Counted from the stretch's first letter, positions 42,395-53,050 are shown. The stretch: 53,050 nucleotides of DNA from Candidatus Competibacteraceae bacterium (GCA_016790045.1 JAEUPW010000029.1:1-53050); one strand, 5' to 3'. Notes: generated by a model from the sequence alone, not told the origin. Numbers and translations: made by a program.

Positions 42395-43501
42395 ATGGCC
42401 GAGCCGCACGTCCCGCACCCCGATTTGCCGCCGCCCGCCAGCGCGGTCGGCGCGCTGGGTTGGCTGCGCCGCAACCTGTTTTCCTCGCCGCTCAATATCG
42501 CGCTGACCGCCCTGGCGCTCTATCTCCTCGTGACCCTGATCCCACCGCTCTTGCGCTGGGCCTTGCTGGACGCCACCTGGAGCGGCGAGGACCGCGCGGC
42601 TTGCCGGGTGAACAGCGGCGCGTGCTGGACCTTTATCCGGGTTCACTTCGATCAATTTCTGTACGGCTTTTATCCGGAAGCGCAGCGCTGGCGGGTCAAT
42701 GCCGTGGTGCTGTTCCTGATCTTCGGGGCGGTGCCGCTGTTTTTGCGCTCGGTGCCGGATTCGCTCAAATTGCGTTGGGGGCTGGGTTTGCTGCTGGCGT
42801 TTCCCGTTGTCGCCTTCCTGCTGCTGCGCGGCGGGTTGGGGTTGCCGGTGGTGGACACCAGCAGTTGGGGTGGGCTGCTGCTGACTCTGGTGATCGCCGG
42901 GGTCGGGATGACCGCCGCCTTGCCGCTGGGCGTGCTGCTGGCGCTGGGCAGACGGTCCGACATGCCGGCGATCCAGACTCTTTGCGTGACTTTTATCGAA
43001 TTCTGGCGCGGCGTGCCGCTAATCACCGTGCTGTTCATGTCCTCGGTGATGCTGCCGCTGTTTCTGCCGGCCGGGATGAATTTCGACAAGCTGCTGCGGG
43101 CGCTGATCGGGGTGACGCTGTTTCAGGCTGCCTACATGGCCGAGGTGGTGCGCGGGGGCTTGCAGGCCATCCCCAAGGGTCAGATCGAGGCCGCCGCCGC
43201 GCTGGGATTGGGCTATTGGAAATCCATGCTGCTCATCGTGCTGCCGCAAGCCCTAAAACTGGTCATCCCCGGCATCGTCAACACCTTTATCGCGCTGTTC
43301 AAGGATACTTCGCTGGTGCTCATCATCGGCTTGTTCGACCTGATGAACATCGTCCACAACGCCACCACCAACCCGGAGTGGCTGGGCTTTTCCACCGAGG
43401 GATACGTCTTCGCCGCCGCCGTTTACTGGCTGTTTTGCTTCGGCATGTCCCGCTACAGCCAAAAACTGGAAAAACGCCTGCACACCGGCCACAAGCGTTA
43501 G
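42395..43501 (+). CDS. aapM: General L-amino-acid ABC transporter permease AapM (BztC)
   Basis: The 368-residue permease pairs with AapQ. It carries WLRRNLFSSPLNIALTALALYLL, the core TFIEFWRGVPLITVLFMSSVMLPLF, AAYMAEVVRGGLQAIPKGQIEAAAALGLGYWKSM and a C-terminal MSRYSQKLEKRL typical of AapM. The 3-base gap to aapQ and the following aapP show a single transcription unit. Confidence 0.94.
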   Translation: MAEPHVPHPDLPPPASAVGALGWLRRNLFSSPLNIALTALALYLLVTLIPPLLRWALLDATWSGEDRAACRVNSGACWTFIRVHFDQFLYGFYPEAQRWRVNAVVLFLIFGAVPLFLRSVPDSLKLRWGLGLLLAFPVVAFLLLRGGLGLPVVDTSSWGGLLLTLVIAGVGMTAALPLGVLLALGRRSDMPAIQTLCVTFIEFWRGVPLITVLFMSSVMLPLFLPAGMNFDKLLRALIGVTLFQAAYMAEVVRGGLQAIPKGQIEAAAALGLGYWKSMLLIVLPQALKLVIPGIVNTFIALFKDTSLVLIIGLFDLMNIVHNATTNPEWLGFSTEGYVFAAAVYWLFCFGMSRYSQKLEKRLHTGHKR

Positions 43502-43513
43502 GAATTCATCTTC

Positions 43514-44293
43514 ATGTCTGAAGCTGCTCCCGCCCCCGCTCGCGCTCCCCTGTCCGATCAAGTCATGATCGACATGCAGGGCGTCCACAAATGGTATGGC
43601 GCTTTTCATGTGCTCAAGGATATCAATCTGACCGTTCACAAAGGCGAGCGGATCGTGATCTGCGGCCCGTCCGGTTCCGGCAAATCCACCACGATCCGCT
43701 GCATCAACCATTTGGAAGAATACCAGCGCGGTCAGATCGTGGTGGACGGTCAGGCATTGACCAATGATGTCAAGCAAATCGAGCGCATCCGTCGCGAGGT
43801 CGGGATGGTGTTCCAACATTTCAACCTGTTCCCGCATCTGACGGTGCTGGAGAACTGCACTCTGGCCCCGATCTGGGTGCGCAAGCTGCCGCGCCAGGAG
43901 GCCGAGGAGATCGCGATGCGCTATCTCAAGCGCGTCAAGATTCCCGAACAGGCCGGCAAATATCCGGGGCAATTGTCCGGCGGCCAGCAACAGCGGGTCG
44001 CCATCGCCCGCAGCCTGTGCATGAACCCCAAGATCATGCTGTTCGACGAGCCAACCTCGGCGCTGGACCCGGAGATGATCAAGGAGGTGTTGGATACGAT
44101 GGTGGCCTTGGCGGAGGATGGCATGACCATGCTGTGCGTGACTCACGAAATGGGATTCGCCAAGACCATCGCCCACCGGGTGATTTTTATGGACGGCGGC
44201 GAGATCATCGAGCAAAACTCGCCGCAGGAATTTTTCAGCAACCCCCGCTCGGATCGCACCAAATTGTTTTTGAGCCAGATTTTGCGGCATTAA
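43514..44293 (+). CDS. aapP: General L-amino-acid ABC transporter ATP-binding protein AapP (BztD)
   Basis: The 259-residue ATPase has Walker [13 protein letters not shown] near residue 53, [19 protein letters not shown], the signature [15 protein letters not shown], Walker [16 protein letters not shown] and the switch histidine in VTHEMGFAK. It powers amino-acid import through AapQM and closes the operon. Confidence 0.96.
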   Translation: MSEAAPAPARAPLSDQVMIDMQGVHKWYGAFHVLKDINLTVHKGERIVICGPSGSGKSTTIRCINHLEEYQRGQIVVDGQALTNDVKQIERIRREVGMVFQHFNLFPHLTVLENCTLAPIWVRKLPRQEAEEIAMRYLKRVKIPEQAGKYPGQLSGGQQQRVAIARSLCMNPKIMLFDEPTSALDPEMIKEVLDTMVALAEDGMTMLCVTHEMGFAKTIAHRVIFMDGGEIIEQNSPQEFFSNPRSDRTKLFLSQILRH

Positions 44294-45412
44294 ATTTTAA
44301 AGTTGCAATTTAACGTGTGCCTAATTTACTGGAGCGCTCATAGTAAACTTTAATAAAAATACCGCTACCAACCTCGATGGCCTTGTCATTAACGACTGGA
44401 TTTGGAACCCCGCCAATTTGCTGTCGAATCGGATACGACGGAACCTGAAGTCTCACTCGCCTTTACTCGGTCCATTTAAACGCCGTTATTAAAAAACCCG
44501 CCGCCTTTATCGCAAGATCGAATTTGATATTTCACTAATTTATAGCTCTAGTGCACTAGCCTCGGCATTCCGCAGAGGCTTCTCACGTTCCTCGGCACGC
44601 CCTCGCGCTTAGACGTTGTGGCATAAATTTTATGCCTCTTCTACTAACTATTTGATCTTCTTAACAAGCTTAAAATCCAACCGTACTAGTTTCCAAAGAC
44701 TAAAATCACTGCCTATTCTATAAGCTATACAAGTGGACCAAACTGGACTCCTTAAAACGTGCCAGAACGGAAGGACTATAAAAATTAAACAGCCAAAACT
44801 GGCCTCTTTAAACGCAGAATCTAAAAAATTTTGGAATATTTGATCGTAAAAAGTCAGTCATGAGTTTCTGCAATAAAATTGAACGCCACTCATTTAAGTT
44901 ACTTTACCGCAAAAAGCCGTTTCCCTCACATAACACACCATGGCACATTTTCTGCTAGCTACTGAGCAAATCCAGCTTTACAAACTTTTAATATTCATCG
45001 AGTTTTTTGGTTAGACCTTTGAAAGCGTCTAATTCATAATATTAACCATTTGATTATAAAAGAATATAACCTGGATCAGGTTTCATTTAGTTTAAAAAAA
45101 ACTCAATGTTTTATAAATCCAGTTGTGTCACTTCTGAACCGACCAGTTTCAGTTTTAAACACTGCATTAACCTATATGAAAATTCTCGCTGAACTCGTTT
45201 ATTTTTTAAACACCATAACAATTAAGTTGAATCTGCTGTTTATTTTTATAAATACAAATATTTACATGGCTTTCTAGCAGAATTGCTCCTATTGTAAATA
45301 GCTTTTGCTGGTTGGGCCTTAACCGAACAAAACAAAAAAAATGATGTTTTATTAATACTATAACGCTTGAGATTGATGATCTTGCTCCTCCACATAGCCC
45401 TTCGAGGTAGTT
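44294..45412. other. AT-rich gene-poor stretch, no gene supported
   Basis: About 1.1 kb between aapP and the beta-helix protein is markedly richer in A and T than the flanks and full of stop codons in all frames. One 75-codon open frame (45050-45277) is rich in Ile, Leu, Asn and Phe, has no ribosome-binding site and resembles nothing I know. I see no tRNA shape, transposase or clean terminal repeats. Confidence 0.5.
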
Positions 45413-47653
45413 ATGAAAGCAAAACGCCATGAGTTGCAAACTGGCGCGCGTCAAAGCGCGAAAAGCTCCATCTCGATTCCAGCGCTTGGGGTTTCCTTAA
45501 TCTTATTTTCTTCACCCACTCAAGCCGTCACTTTTACTGTCACCAATCTCAACGATAGCGGTGCCGGCTCGCTGCGACAAGCGATCTTGGACGCCAACGC
45601 CGCAACTGCCACTGATGACGAAATTGTCTTCGATACTGGGTTGAGTGGCATCTTACTGACAACGGGTGGTTTTTTTATTCACGGCAATCTCATTATTAAC
45701 GGACCCGGTGCAAACGTACTCACCATCAGCGGCAACAATACGAAAAGGATATTTACGATTGACCAAGGCATAACATCAACTATTTCCAATCTGACCCTCA
45801 AAAATGGTGGGATTGACAACAACCAAGGTACACTGACTGTTAATAACAGTACAATTTCCGATAGCCGTTTTATCGATGGTGGTGGAATTACAAACTATAA
45901 CGGCACTCTAACAATTAATAACTGTTTGATTACTAATAATAGTGTCACCGATGATGGAGGTGGTATATACAATTATGGTCGAAATAAAACTGTCACGATT
46001 AATAATAGCTCTATTGTTGGCAATACCGCTTCTAGCGCAGGAGGAGGAATTTACAACTATGAAGATGCAAGTACGCTAAATATCAACAATAGTATTCTTG
46101 ATAGCAATTCAGCTTCTATCGGAGGGGGTATTTACATTTATAGTGGATCAATGACTATTAAGGCAAGTACATTGTCAGGAAATTCATCCACATCTGGAGG
46201 TGGGGGTGGTGTTTATAATTATAGTGGTTTGGTTACTCTATTAAATAGCACACTCTCAGATAATTCATATACAGGCACTTATAGTGGATACGGAGGCGGT
46301 GGAATTTATACATCTAGTGCGTTATTTGTTTTGAACAGTACTATATCCAACAACTCCGCTAGATTCGGCCAAGGCGGGGGTATTTTCATTGCAAGGGGAG
46401 GAGTGTCCATCGGCAATAGCATTTTGGCCGGCAATCGGGCGTTTAATGGTTCTGAAGCTTTTAGATCTGGTGGCACTTTCACTTCTCAGGGCAATAACCT
46501 TTTCGGTGAAAATGGAGCCTCGGGCTTGATCAGCGCCAGCCCTATCGCCAGCGACATCATTCTCGCCAATCCCATCGGCATGGCTATTGGACCTCTCACC
46601 AATAACGGTGGACCCACGCTAACCCATTCGCCGATCACCGGAAGCCCAGCGATCAATGCCGGAAACAATCTTTTGATTCCAGCGGGCGTCATCACCGACC
46701 AGCGTGGATCTCCCCGGCTATCGGGCGGCAGGGTTGATATTGGCTCGGTCGAGATTGTCGCTCAGCCCGGCGATTATGACCCCGTTCATTCCGATTTCAA
46801 CGCCGATGGTAAAGACGATCTAGCGGGCCTCACGAGCGCCAACGGCATTTATTATTCAACCAACCTGAGCGCTTGGACTCCAATCTCTGGCCAACTTAGC
46901 AAAGTGGTCGCGGGCGACTTCAACGGCGACGGATACGCTGACTTGGCAGGCATCGCCAGCAACGGCGGAATCTACTACTCCACCAACTTGAGGACGTGGA
47001 CTTCTATCCCCGGCATTCTCGATCAACTGGTCGCGGGTGATTTCAACGGCGACGGGAAGGCCGACATTGCCGGCCTCACCAGCAACGGCCTCATCTACTA
47101 CACCACCAACCTCAGCACTTGGAACTACATCCCCGGCGTGCTCGGCCAACTGCGCGTCGGTGATCTTAACGGTGACGGTAAAGACGACTTGGCCGGCCTC
47201 ACCAGTAACGGCCTCATCTACTACACCACTAACCTCAGCACTTGGAACTACATTCCCGGCGTGCTCAGCCAACTGCGTGTCGGCGATCTTAATGGTGATG
47301 GGCGAGCCGATTTGGTGGGTTTGGCCGGCAATAACACTATCTGGTATTCCATCAACCTTGCCAGTTGGATTAACCCTCCGGGCCTGCTAAATCAAATCGT
47401 TTTGGGCGATCTCAACAATGATGGCAAAACCGATCTGGCGGGTTTGGCCAACAATAATACAATCTGGTATACGACTAACCTCGGCACCTGGACTCTTGTC
47501 CCAGGCCAACTTAACAAGTTGCTGGCGGCTGATCTCGACAATGATGGCAAAGCCGATCTGGTCGGCCTTGCGGGTAATGGGACTATCTGGTACACGACCA
47601 CTCTTAGGTCATGGACCAATATGCTTGGTATCCTCAATACGCTTGCTGATTAA
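45413..47653 (+). CDS. Secreted right-handed beta-helix protein with FG-GAP/VCBS-like C-terminal repeats
   Basis: The 746-residue protein has a signal peptide (ISIPALGVSLILFSSPTQA). Residues about 40-420 form a Ser/Asn/Gly-rich beta-helix with recurrent GGGIYNY and ISNNSA units, beginning TFTVTNLNDSGAGSLRQAILDAN. A choice-of-anchor-Q-like segment follows (GSPAINAGN, TDQRGSPRLSGGRVDIGSVEI). From about residue 457 seven 44-residue repeats run to the end, each with a DxNxDGxxD calcium-loop-like motif (GDFNGDGKADIAGL) and an IYYSTNLxxW strand, compatible with a beta-propeller. GAGG lies 6 bases before the ATG. It is probably cell-surface or exported; no enzyme motif is visible. It lies in AT-rich surroundings, which hints at acquisition. 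Confidence 0.85.
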   Translation: MKAKRHELQTGARQSAKSSISIPALGVSLILFSSPTQAVTFTVTNLNDSGAGSLRQAILDANAATATDDEIVFDTGLSGILLTTGGFFIHGNLIINGPGANVLTISGNNTKRIFTIDQGITSTISNLTLKNGGIDNNQGTLTVNNSTISDSRFIDGGGITNYNGTLTINNCLITNNSVTDDGGGIYNYGRNKTVTINNSSIVGNTASSAGGGIYNYEDASTLNINNSILDSNSASIGGGIYIYSGSMTIKASTLSGNSSTSGGGGGVYNYSGLVTLLNSTLSDNSYTGTYSGYGGGGIYTSSALFVLNSTISNNSARFGQGGGIFIARGGVSIGNSILAGNRAFNGSEAFRSGGTFTSQGNNLFGENGASGLISASPIASDIILANPIGMAIGPLTNNGGPTLTHSPITGSPAINAGNNLLIPAGVITDQRGSPRLSGGRVDIGSVEIVAQPGDYDPVHSDFNADGKDDLAGLTSANGIYYSTNLSAWTPISGQLSKVVAGDFNGDGYADLAGIASNGGIYYSTNLRTWTSIPGILDQLVAGDFNGDGKADIAGLTSNGLIYYTTNLSTWNYIPGVLGQLRVGDLNGDGKDDLAGLTSNGLIYYTTNLSTWNYIPGVLSQLRVGDLNGDGRADLVGLAGNNTIWYSINLASWINPPGLLNQIVLGDLNNDGKTDLAGLANNNTIWYTTNLGTWTLVPGQLNKLLAADLDNDGKADLVGLAGNGTIWYTTTLRSWTNMLGILNTLAD
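46784..47640 (+). repeat. Seven tandem ~132-base coding repeats
   Basis: The C-terminal domain of the beta-helix protein is encoded by about seven tandem units of 132 bases (44 codons). Units starting near 47068 and 47200 are almost identical at DNA level, while the outer ones are diverged. That pattern suggests recent duplication or gene conversion inside the array. Confidence 0.8.
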
Positions 47654-47669
47654 TTGTAGCCTTCCTTGT

Positions 47670-47694
47670 AATCCCGGCTTCGGCTGGGATTTTT
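47670..47694 (+). terminator. Intrinsic terminator after the beta-helix gene
   Basis: AATCCCGGC, a TTCG tetraloop and GCTGGGATT form a 9-pair stem (one G-T pair) followed by a T-run. It starts 16 bases after the stop codon and is the cleanest intrinsic terminator in the window. Confidence 0.9.
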
Positions 47695-47780
47695 CAGAAG
47701 TGCAATTTTGTTGTTGCTTGAATGATTAGCGTTGATCGCTCGATATCCCTTTCTCGTCCGCCAACGCAGCCATTGGAACA

Positions 47781-48393
47781 CCGACCCTGAAATGGTCTCG
47801 CTGCTGGTCAGGTTCGTGGCGCGAGACCGGCTGGTACGCCTCTCCCGCCGTCGCTGACATCAACGGTGACGACCAACAAGAAGTGCTCTGGGGCAGTTAT
47901 ACGCTGATGGCGCTCAACGGCGCGACCGGAGCAGTTAAATGGCACGCCAGCTCTCCAAGTGGTAGCCGGCTATGGCCAAGCATCGTTATTGCTGACTTGG
48001 ACAAAAACGGATCGCTCGAAGTGGTCACCGCCGACGGTTCCGGCTACATATCTGTCTACATCGGCAGCGACGCGAACTGTCCCGGCTGGCCGGTCCAGCC
48101 GACAGGCCCCAGCAATAAAATCCGCAGCCGACGGCCTTACCAGTGCCAGGCAAATCTTCTATTCCACCGACCTCGCTAACTGGAACTATGTCCCCGACAT
48201 TCTCCAGCACCTGACCACCCGCGCTTTCAATGGCGATAGCAAAGCTGATTTGGCTGGCTTGGCCGGCACCGAGTCTAGTCGGTACACCACCCACTGCGGT
48301 GGCTAGCACACTATCCCCGGCATTTTGAATGGGCTTACGGCCGAGTACCGACACGATTCGATCAAAGCTCGGCTCGTTGAATATCACTTATAA
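47781..48393 (+). pseudogene. Decayed repeat-protein remnant (VCBS/PQQ-like and FG-GAP-like fragments)
   Basis: One frame (47781 to about 48110) encodes WYASPAVADINGDDQQEV, MALNGATGAVKW and IVIADLDKNGSLEVVTADG, a PQQ/VCBS-type repeat without a start or signal peptide. Near 48110-48125 similarity shifts to another frame, which encodes QIFYSTDLANWNYVPDIL and FNGDSKADLAGLAG. These are homologous to the 44-residue repeats of the protein just upstream. An in-frame TAG at 48304 then interrupts HTIPGILNGL, which completes the repeat. The set looks like the broken end of a second or once-larger repeat protein. Confidence 0.65.
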
Positions 48394-48676
48394 GTTTTAT
48401 ATTCGCGATTTTCGATAACAAAAACAGAGACTGCATGAGCTACATCACGCCTTTAACCCAAAATCTCCCTCACCGGACACTTTTGGTGGGCAGCGGCAAA
48501 ACCGCCAAGCGAGCTCAATTGCACGGGCTTCTCATTTACGCTCGCTTTCAATCGCACCGAATTGTTTTTAAGTCATATTTTAGAGCGGTAAAACCGTCTT
48601 CACAACATTTCACTGGATAAATCAAGCAAATTTATTTTATGATTAAGGAGTTCACTGCACCCCTTAAGAAATTTTT
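48394..48676. other. AT-rich intergenic stretch, no gene supported
   Basis: About 280 bases between the pseudogene and the next secreted protein gene. One short open frame (48435-48620) has no family resemblance or ribosome-binding site. AAGGAG near 48644 is too far from the downstream ATG to serve it. Confidence 0.4.
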
Positions 48677-49951
48677 ATGAAACATTCTTATAGCACATTA
48701 TTTTTAATAAAATTATTTAATAAATCATTGTTTTTTACACTATCTTTGGTTTTATTGTTTCCTATCTTTGCGACAGCCGCACAAGTATCGTTACAGTGGG
48801 AACCGGGTTCGGGACCCGTTGCGGGTTACAAAGTTTACTATGGGAAATATAGTAAAAAATATACGACTAACATTAAGATTTCTTCAAATACTATCAACAG
48901 TTATACAGTGACCGATCTTCCCGACGGGCTCTACTATTTTTCGGTCACCGCCTTTGATGGAGCAGGCAAAGAAAGCAATTTCTCAAATGAAGTTTCCACG
49001 ATTATCGCTGGCCCAGCAACGACCGGCACGGGCGGCTCTAGCACTAAACCCTCCAATCCTTCAACAACCGGATCCGGGGGCGGCTCCAACCCCCAAACAC
49101 CCAACACGGAAACCCCGGCCCCGACGGGGTCAGGGTCGGGGTCAGGGACGGATACAGGAACAGGCGCCCCCACTCAGGGTTCATCCGCATCCGCCCGCCT
49201 GGTCAACCTTTCCACCCGAGCCTGGGTGGGCACGGGCGATAACGTGCTGATCGCCGGATTCGTGATCAAAGGCACCAGCCCCAAACAGGTTTTGATCCGT
49301 GCCATCGGCCCTTCAATGGCCAAAGCGAACGTGCCCAACCTGCTGTACGACCCCTCGTTGACGCTCTATAAAGGCCAGACCGCGCTCGCCAGCAACGACA
49401 ACTGGCGGGACCAGCAAGCGACCGCCATCCAAGCCAGCGGCAAAGCGCCTCTCGACCCGCAAGAATCGGCGATTCTCACCACGCTCGATCCGGGCGCTTA
49501 CACCGCGATCGTTCGCGGAGTCCAGGATGCGACGGGCAACGCTCTGGTCGAAGTCTACGATCTCAGCGGTTCGGAAAATCGCCTGATCAACGTCTCCACG
49601 CGCGGTCGGACCGAAACCGGCGACAACGTGATGATCGCGGGGTTTGTGGTCGCCCATAACCCCAAGCGCGTGCTGATTCGAGCGCTGGGTCCGGCGTTGA
49701 ACGCCGCCAATGTCTCCGATACCCTGGCGGACCCCACCGTTACCCTCTATCGCGGTCAAACCCCCCTGGCCAGCAACGATAACTGGCAGGACACCCAAAA
49801 AGCCACGCTGCAAGCCCTGCGCAAAGCGCCGAGTAACGCTCGGGAGTCTTCCATCGTCACCACCCTCCAGCCCGGCGCGTACACGGCTATCGTGCGCGGC
49901 GTCAACGGCGCGGTCGGCAACAGTTTGATCGAGGTTTACGACCTGGACTAA
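48677..49951 (+). CDS. Secreted protein: fibronectin III-like domain, Ser/Gly/Pro linker and two ~120-residue repeats
   Basis: The 424-residue protein has a signal peptide (FFTLSLVLLFPIFATAA). A fibronectin type III-like domain spans about 36-112 (VSLQWEPGSGPVAGYKVYYG, then LPDGLYYFSVTAFDGAGKES). A low-complexity Ser/Gly/Thr/Pro linker covers about 113-172. Two copies of a repeat run about 173-296 and 300-424; each has RLxNxSTRxxxxTGDNVxIAGFV, KxVLIRAxGPxxxxANV, LASNDNW and AYTAIVRGV. This repeat is frequent in large secreted proteins of Verrucomicrobia and other environmental bacteria. The first 330 bases are AT-rich while the repeat half has the GC of the host. Function unknown; an adhesive or extracellular role is inferred. 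Confidence 0.8.
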   Translation: MKHSYSTLFLIKLFNKSLFFTLSLVLLFPIFATAAQVSLQWEPGSGPVAGYKVYYGKYSKKYTTNIKISSNTINSYTVTDLPDGLYYFSVTAFDGAGKESNFSNEVSTIIAGPATTGTGGSSTKPSNPSTTGSGGGSNPQTPNTETPAPTGSGSGSGTDTGTGAPTQGSSASARLVNLSTRAWVGTGDNVLIAGFVIKGTSPKQVLIRAIGPSMAKANVPNLLYDPSLTLYKGQTALASNDNWRDQQATAIQASGKAPLDPQESAILTTLDPGAYTAIVRGVQDATGNALVEVYDLSGSENRLINVSTRGRTETGDNVMIAGFVVAHNPKRVLIRALGPALNAANVSDTLADPTVTLYRGQTPLASNDNWQDTQKATLQALRKAPSNARESSIVTTLQPGAYTAIVRGVNGAVGNSLIEVYDLD

Positions 49952-50017
49952 CGGTCGCCAGAGCCGGAGCGCTCGGCTTGCATCCCAAGACTCAAGGACC
50001 CATTTCGGGAGATTTGC

Positions 50018-50836
50018 TTACGGGCGTGCGCCACGTAACGCTTCAATGATCGGCGGTGTCTCCGGCCGGATGCCGCGCCACAGCCGAAACGACTCGGCGG
50101 CCTGCTCCACCAGCATCCCCAGCCCATCTAGGACGCGTCCGGCACCGCGTCCCTGGCCCCAGCGCATAAACGGGCTCGGCCCATCGCCGTAGCTCAGGTC
50201 ATAACACCACCCGCCGGACGCCAGCACGCCCTCCGGCAACGGCGGGCCCGTGTCTTGTGCCCACGCCGTCGTGGCGTTGATGATCAGATCGAACTGCAAC
50301 CCGACCAAATCGTCGAAACCGCACCCCGAAAGCCGTCCCAGATCGCCGAAGCGCAAGGCCAGCCCCAGCGCGGTTTCGGGAGTTCTGTTGGCGATCACCA
50401 GTTGGCCGGGCTTTTCCAGCAGCAGCGGTTGCAAAATGCCTCGGGCCGCGCCGCCCGCGCCCACCACTAAAATCCGCTGGCCGGCCAACGCGCGATCGTG
50501 GTTGACCGTCAAATCGCGCACCAAGCCCGGCCCGTCAGTGTTGTCGCCGCGCACGCCGCCGGCCTCGAAAATCAGCGTATTGACGGCGCCGGCCCGCTCG
50601 GCGGCGGCGCTCAGCAGATCGGCGAACACCCAGGCGTCTTGCTTGAACGGCGCGGTGACGTTCAAGCCCTGCCCGCCTTGCTCGCCAAACGCGCGGGCGG
50701 CCTCGGCGAAGCCGCCCCGCTCGACCAGAATCGCGCGGTATTCGAGCTGTTGGCCGGTTTGCGCCGCGAACAGGGCGTGAATGCGCGGCGATTGGCTGTG
50801 GGCGATGGGATTGCCCATCACGGCGTATTGATCCAT
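50018..50836 (-). CDS. aroE: Shikimate dehydrogenase (NADP+)
   Basis: The 272-residue enzyme, the same length as E. coli AroE, reduces 3-dehydroshikimate in aromatic amino-acid synthesis. YAVMGNPIAHSQSPRIHALFA, GLNVTAPFKQDA, NTDGPGLVRDL and the NADP motif LVVGAGGAARGIL are present, ending in GMLVEQAAESFRLWRG. The ATG at 50836 with GGTGA 6 bases upstream gives the family start; an ATG 12 bases further out is the alternative. It is the last gene of a hemB - unknown - aroE unit. Confidence 0.95.
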   Translation of the reverse strand: MDQYAVMGNPIAHSQSPRIHALFAAQTGQQLEYRAILVERGGFAEAARAFGEQGGQGLNVTAPFKQDAWVFADLLSAAAERAGAVNTLIFEAGGVRGDNTDGPGLVRDLTVNHDRALAGQRILVVGAGGAARGILQPLLLEKPGQLVIANRTPETALGLALRFGDLGRLSGCGFDDLVGLQFDLIINATTAWAQDTGPPLPEGVLASGGWCYDLSYGDGPSPFMRWGQGRGAGRVLDGLGMLVEQAAESFRLWRGIRPETPPIIEALRGARP

Positions 50837-50863
50837 TTTTGTCACCATCGTCGATCTCGGGGT

Positions 50864-52628
<1,765 letters not shown>

Positions 52629-52692
52629 ACCCAAGCCCGCCGGCCTCATCCTCGCGCCGAGCGCCCCGTTCAACCCGTCCCGGAACAAGGCC

Positions 52693-53050
52693 ATGTCCGC
52701 TTTATTGACCCACGAAACCGCCGTCCGGCTGAGCTGTTTTTTCGCGGTGCTGCTGGCGATGATGGCGTGGGAATGGCGCTGGCCGCGACGGGCTCTGGCG
52801 CTGCCGCGCCTGCGGCGCTGGCCCGCTAACCTCGCCGTCGTCGCCGTGGACAGCGCGGTCTTGCGGTGGATGTTTCCGGTGCTGGCGGTGGGCGCGGCGC
52901 AATGGGCGGAGAGTCGGGGCTGGGGCGCGCTTCGCTGGCTCGACGCGCCCTTTTGGCTGGCGTTCGGGCTCTCGCTCCCGCTGCTGGACCTGGTGATTTA
53001 CGCCCAGCATGTGGCGTTTCACAAGATTCCCGCGCTGTGGCGGTTGCACC
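52693..53050 (+). CDS. Sterol desaturase / fatty acid hydroxylase family protein, N-terminal part (runs off window)
   Basis: An open frame of 119 codons starts at the ATG at 52693 and continues past the window end. Hydrophobic segments (CFFAVLLAMMAWEW, FWLAFGLSLPLLDLVIYA) lead into QHVAFHKIPALWRLH. This contains an HxxxH-type histidine box followed by another histidine, as in the di-iron hydroxylases of the sterol desaturase family. It is divergent from hemB across about 140 bases. The substrate cannot be predicted from the fragment. Confidence 0.85.
   Translation, partial: MSALLTHETAVRLSCFFAVLLAMMAWEWRWPRRALALPRLRRWPANLAVVAVDSAVLRWMFPVLAVGAAQWAESRGWGALRWLDAPFWLAFGLSLPLLDLVIYAQHVAFHKIPALWRLH

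Noticed and set aside
45050..45277. 75-codon open frame in the AT-rich stretch
   Set aside because: No ribosome-binding site, AT-driven composition (Ile, Leu, Asn, Phe), no similarity to anything recognised.
47068..47330. Near-identical direct repeats considered as a CRISPR array
   Set aside because: Units are 132 bases, contiguous, in frame and translate into a protein repeat; there are no spacers.
44294..49960. Insertion sequence or prophage as cause of the AT-rich island
   Set aside because: No transposase, integrase, phage gene or terminal inverted repeats can be seen.

Overview
The window reads as a chromosomal segment of a GC-rich gammaproteobacterium. The best protein matches I can make from memory (GltBD, GuaC, CysB, SerA, AroE, a Pseudomonas-type HemB, YaiL/DUF2058) are gammaproteobacterial. 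A full glycogen toolkit plus a very large cyclic-glucan synthase would suit a glycogen-storing lineage such as the Competibacteraceae, but that placement is inference. About 33 complete protein genes, two genes cut by the window ends and one pseudogene are supported. I see no rRNA, tRNA, CRISPR array or insertion sequence.

Layout. 0-3.5 kb: end of gltB and complete gltD (glutamate synthase). 3.5-12.2 kb: one 2900-codon cyclic beta-1,2-glucan synthase gene on the minus strand, convergent with gltBD. 12.5-17.3 kb (minus): glgC-malQ-guaC-thiM. 17.5-19.7 kb (plus, divergent from glgC): glgB, then a cysB-type regulator, a Tus-like replication-terminus protein, glgX, and the sulfate permease genes cysTWA. 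27-32.5 kb: an orphan branched-chain-type substrate-binding protein, DUF1992 and DUF2058 genes, then serA divergent from a D-2-hydroxyglutarate dehydrogenase-type oxidase. 32.7-40 kb: a DUF937-OmpA membrane protein and a five-gene tellurite/stress-associated ('Ter') biosynthetic module (ATP-grasp, PRTase-TRSP, HAD, StiP, HpcH/HpaI lyase) with an AIM24/TIGR00266 gene lodged inside it. 40-44.3 kb: a complete general L-amino-acid ABC transporter (aapJQMP). 44.3-50 kb: an AT-rich, gene-poor stretch with two secreted repeat proteins and a decayed repeat-protein remnant. 50-52.6 kb (minus): hemB, an unknown membrane-anchored protein, aroE. The end: the start of a sterol desaturase-family gene.

How the genes fit together. 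GlgC makes ADP-glucose, GlgB branches the glycogen, and GlgX and MalQ debranch and recycle it; the cyclic glucan synthase is another glucose-polymer sink. CysB and CysTWA point to sulfate uptake, and SerA plus the D-2HG oxidase to serine synthesis feeding cysteine.

The most unusual signals are two. First, a diverged Tus-like protein sits with three identical copies of the 10-mer GATGATATAA, plus one inverted relative, in intergenic DNA nearby; one copy lies in the gene's own promoter, as TerB does at E. coli tus. Second, a Ter-type biosynthetic module stands here without any TerC/TerD gene in view but with an AIM24 gene.
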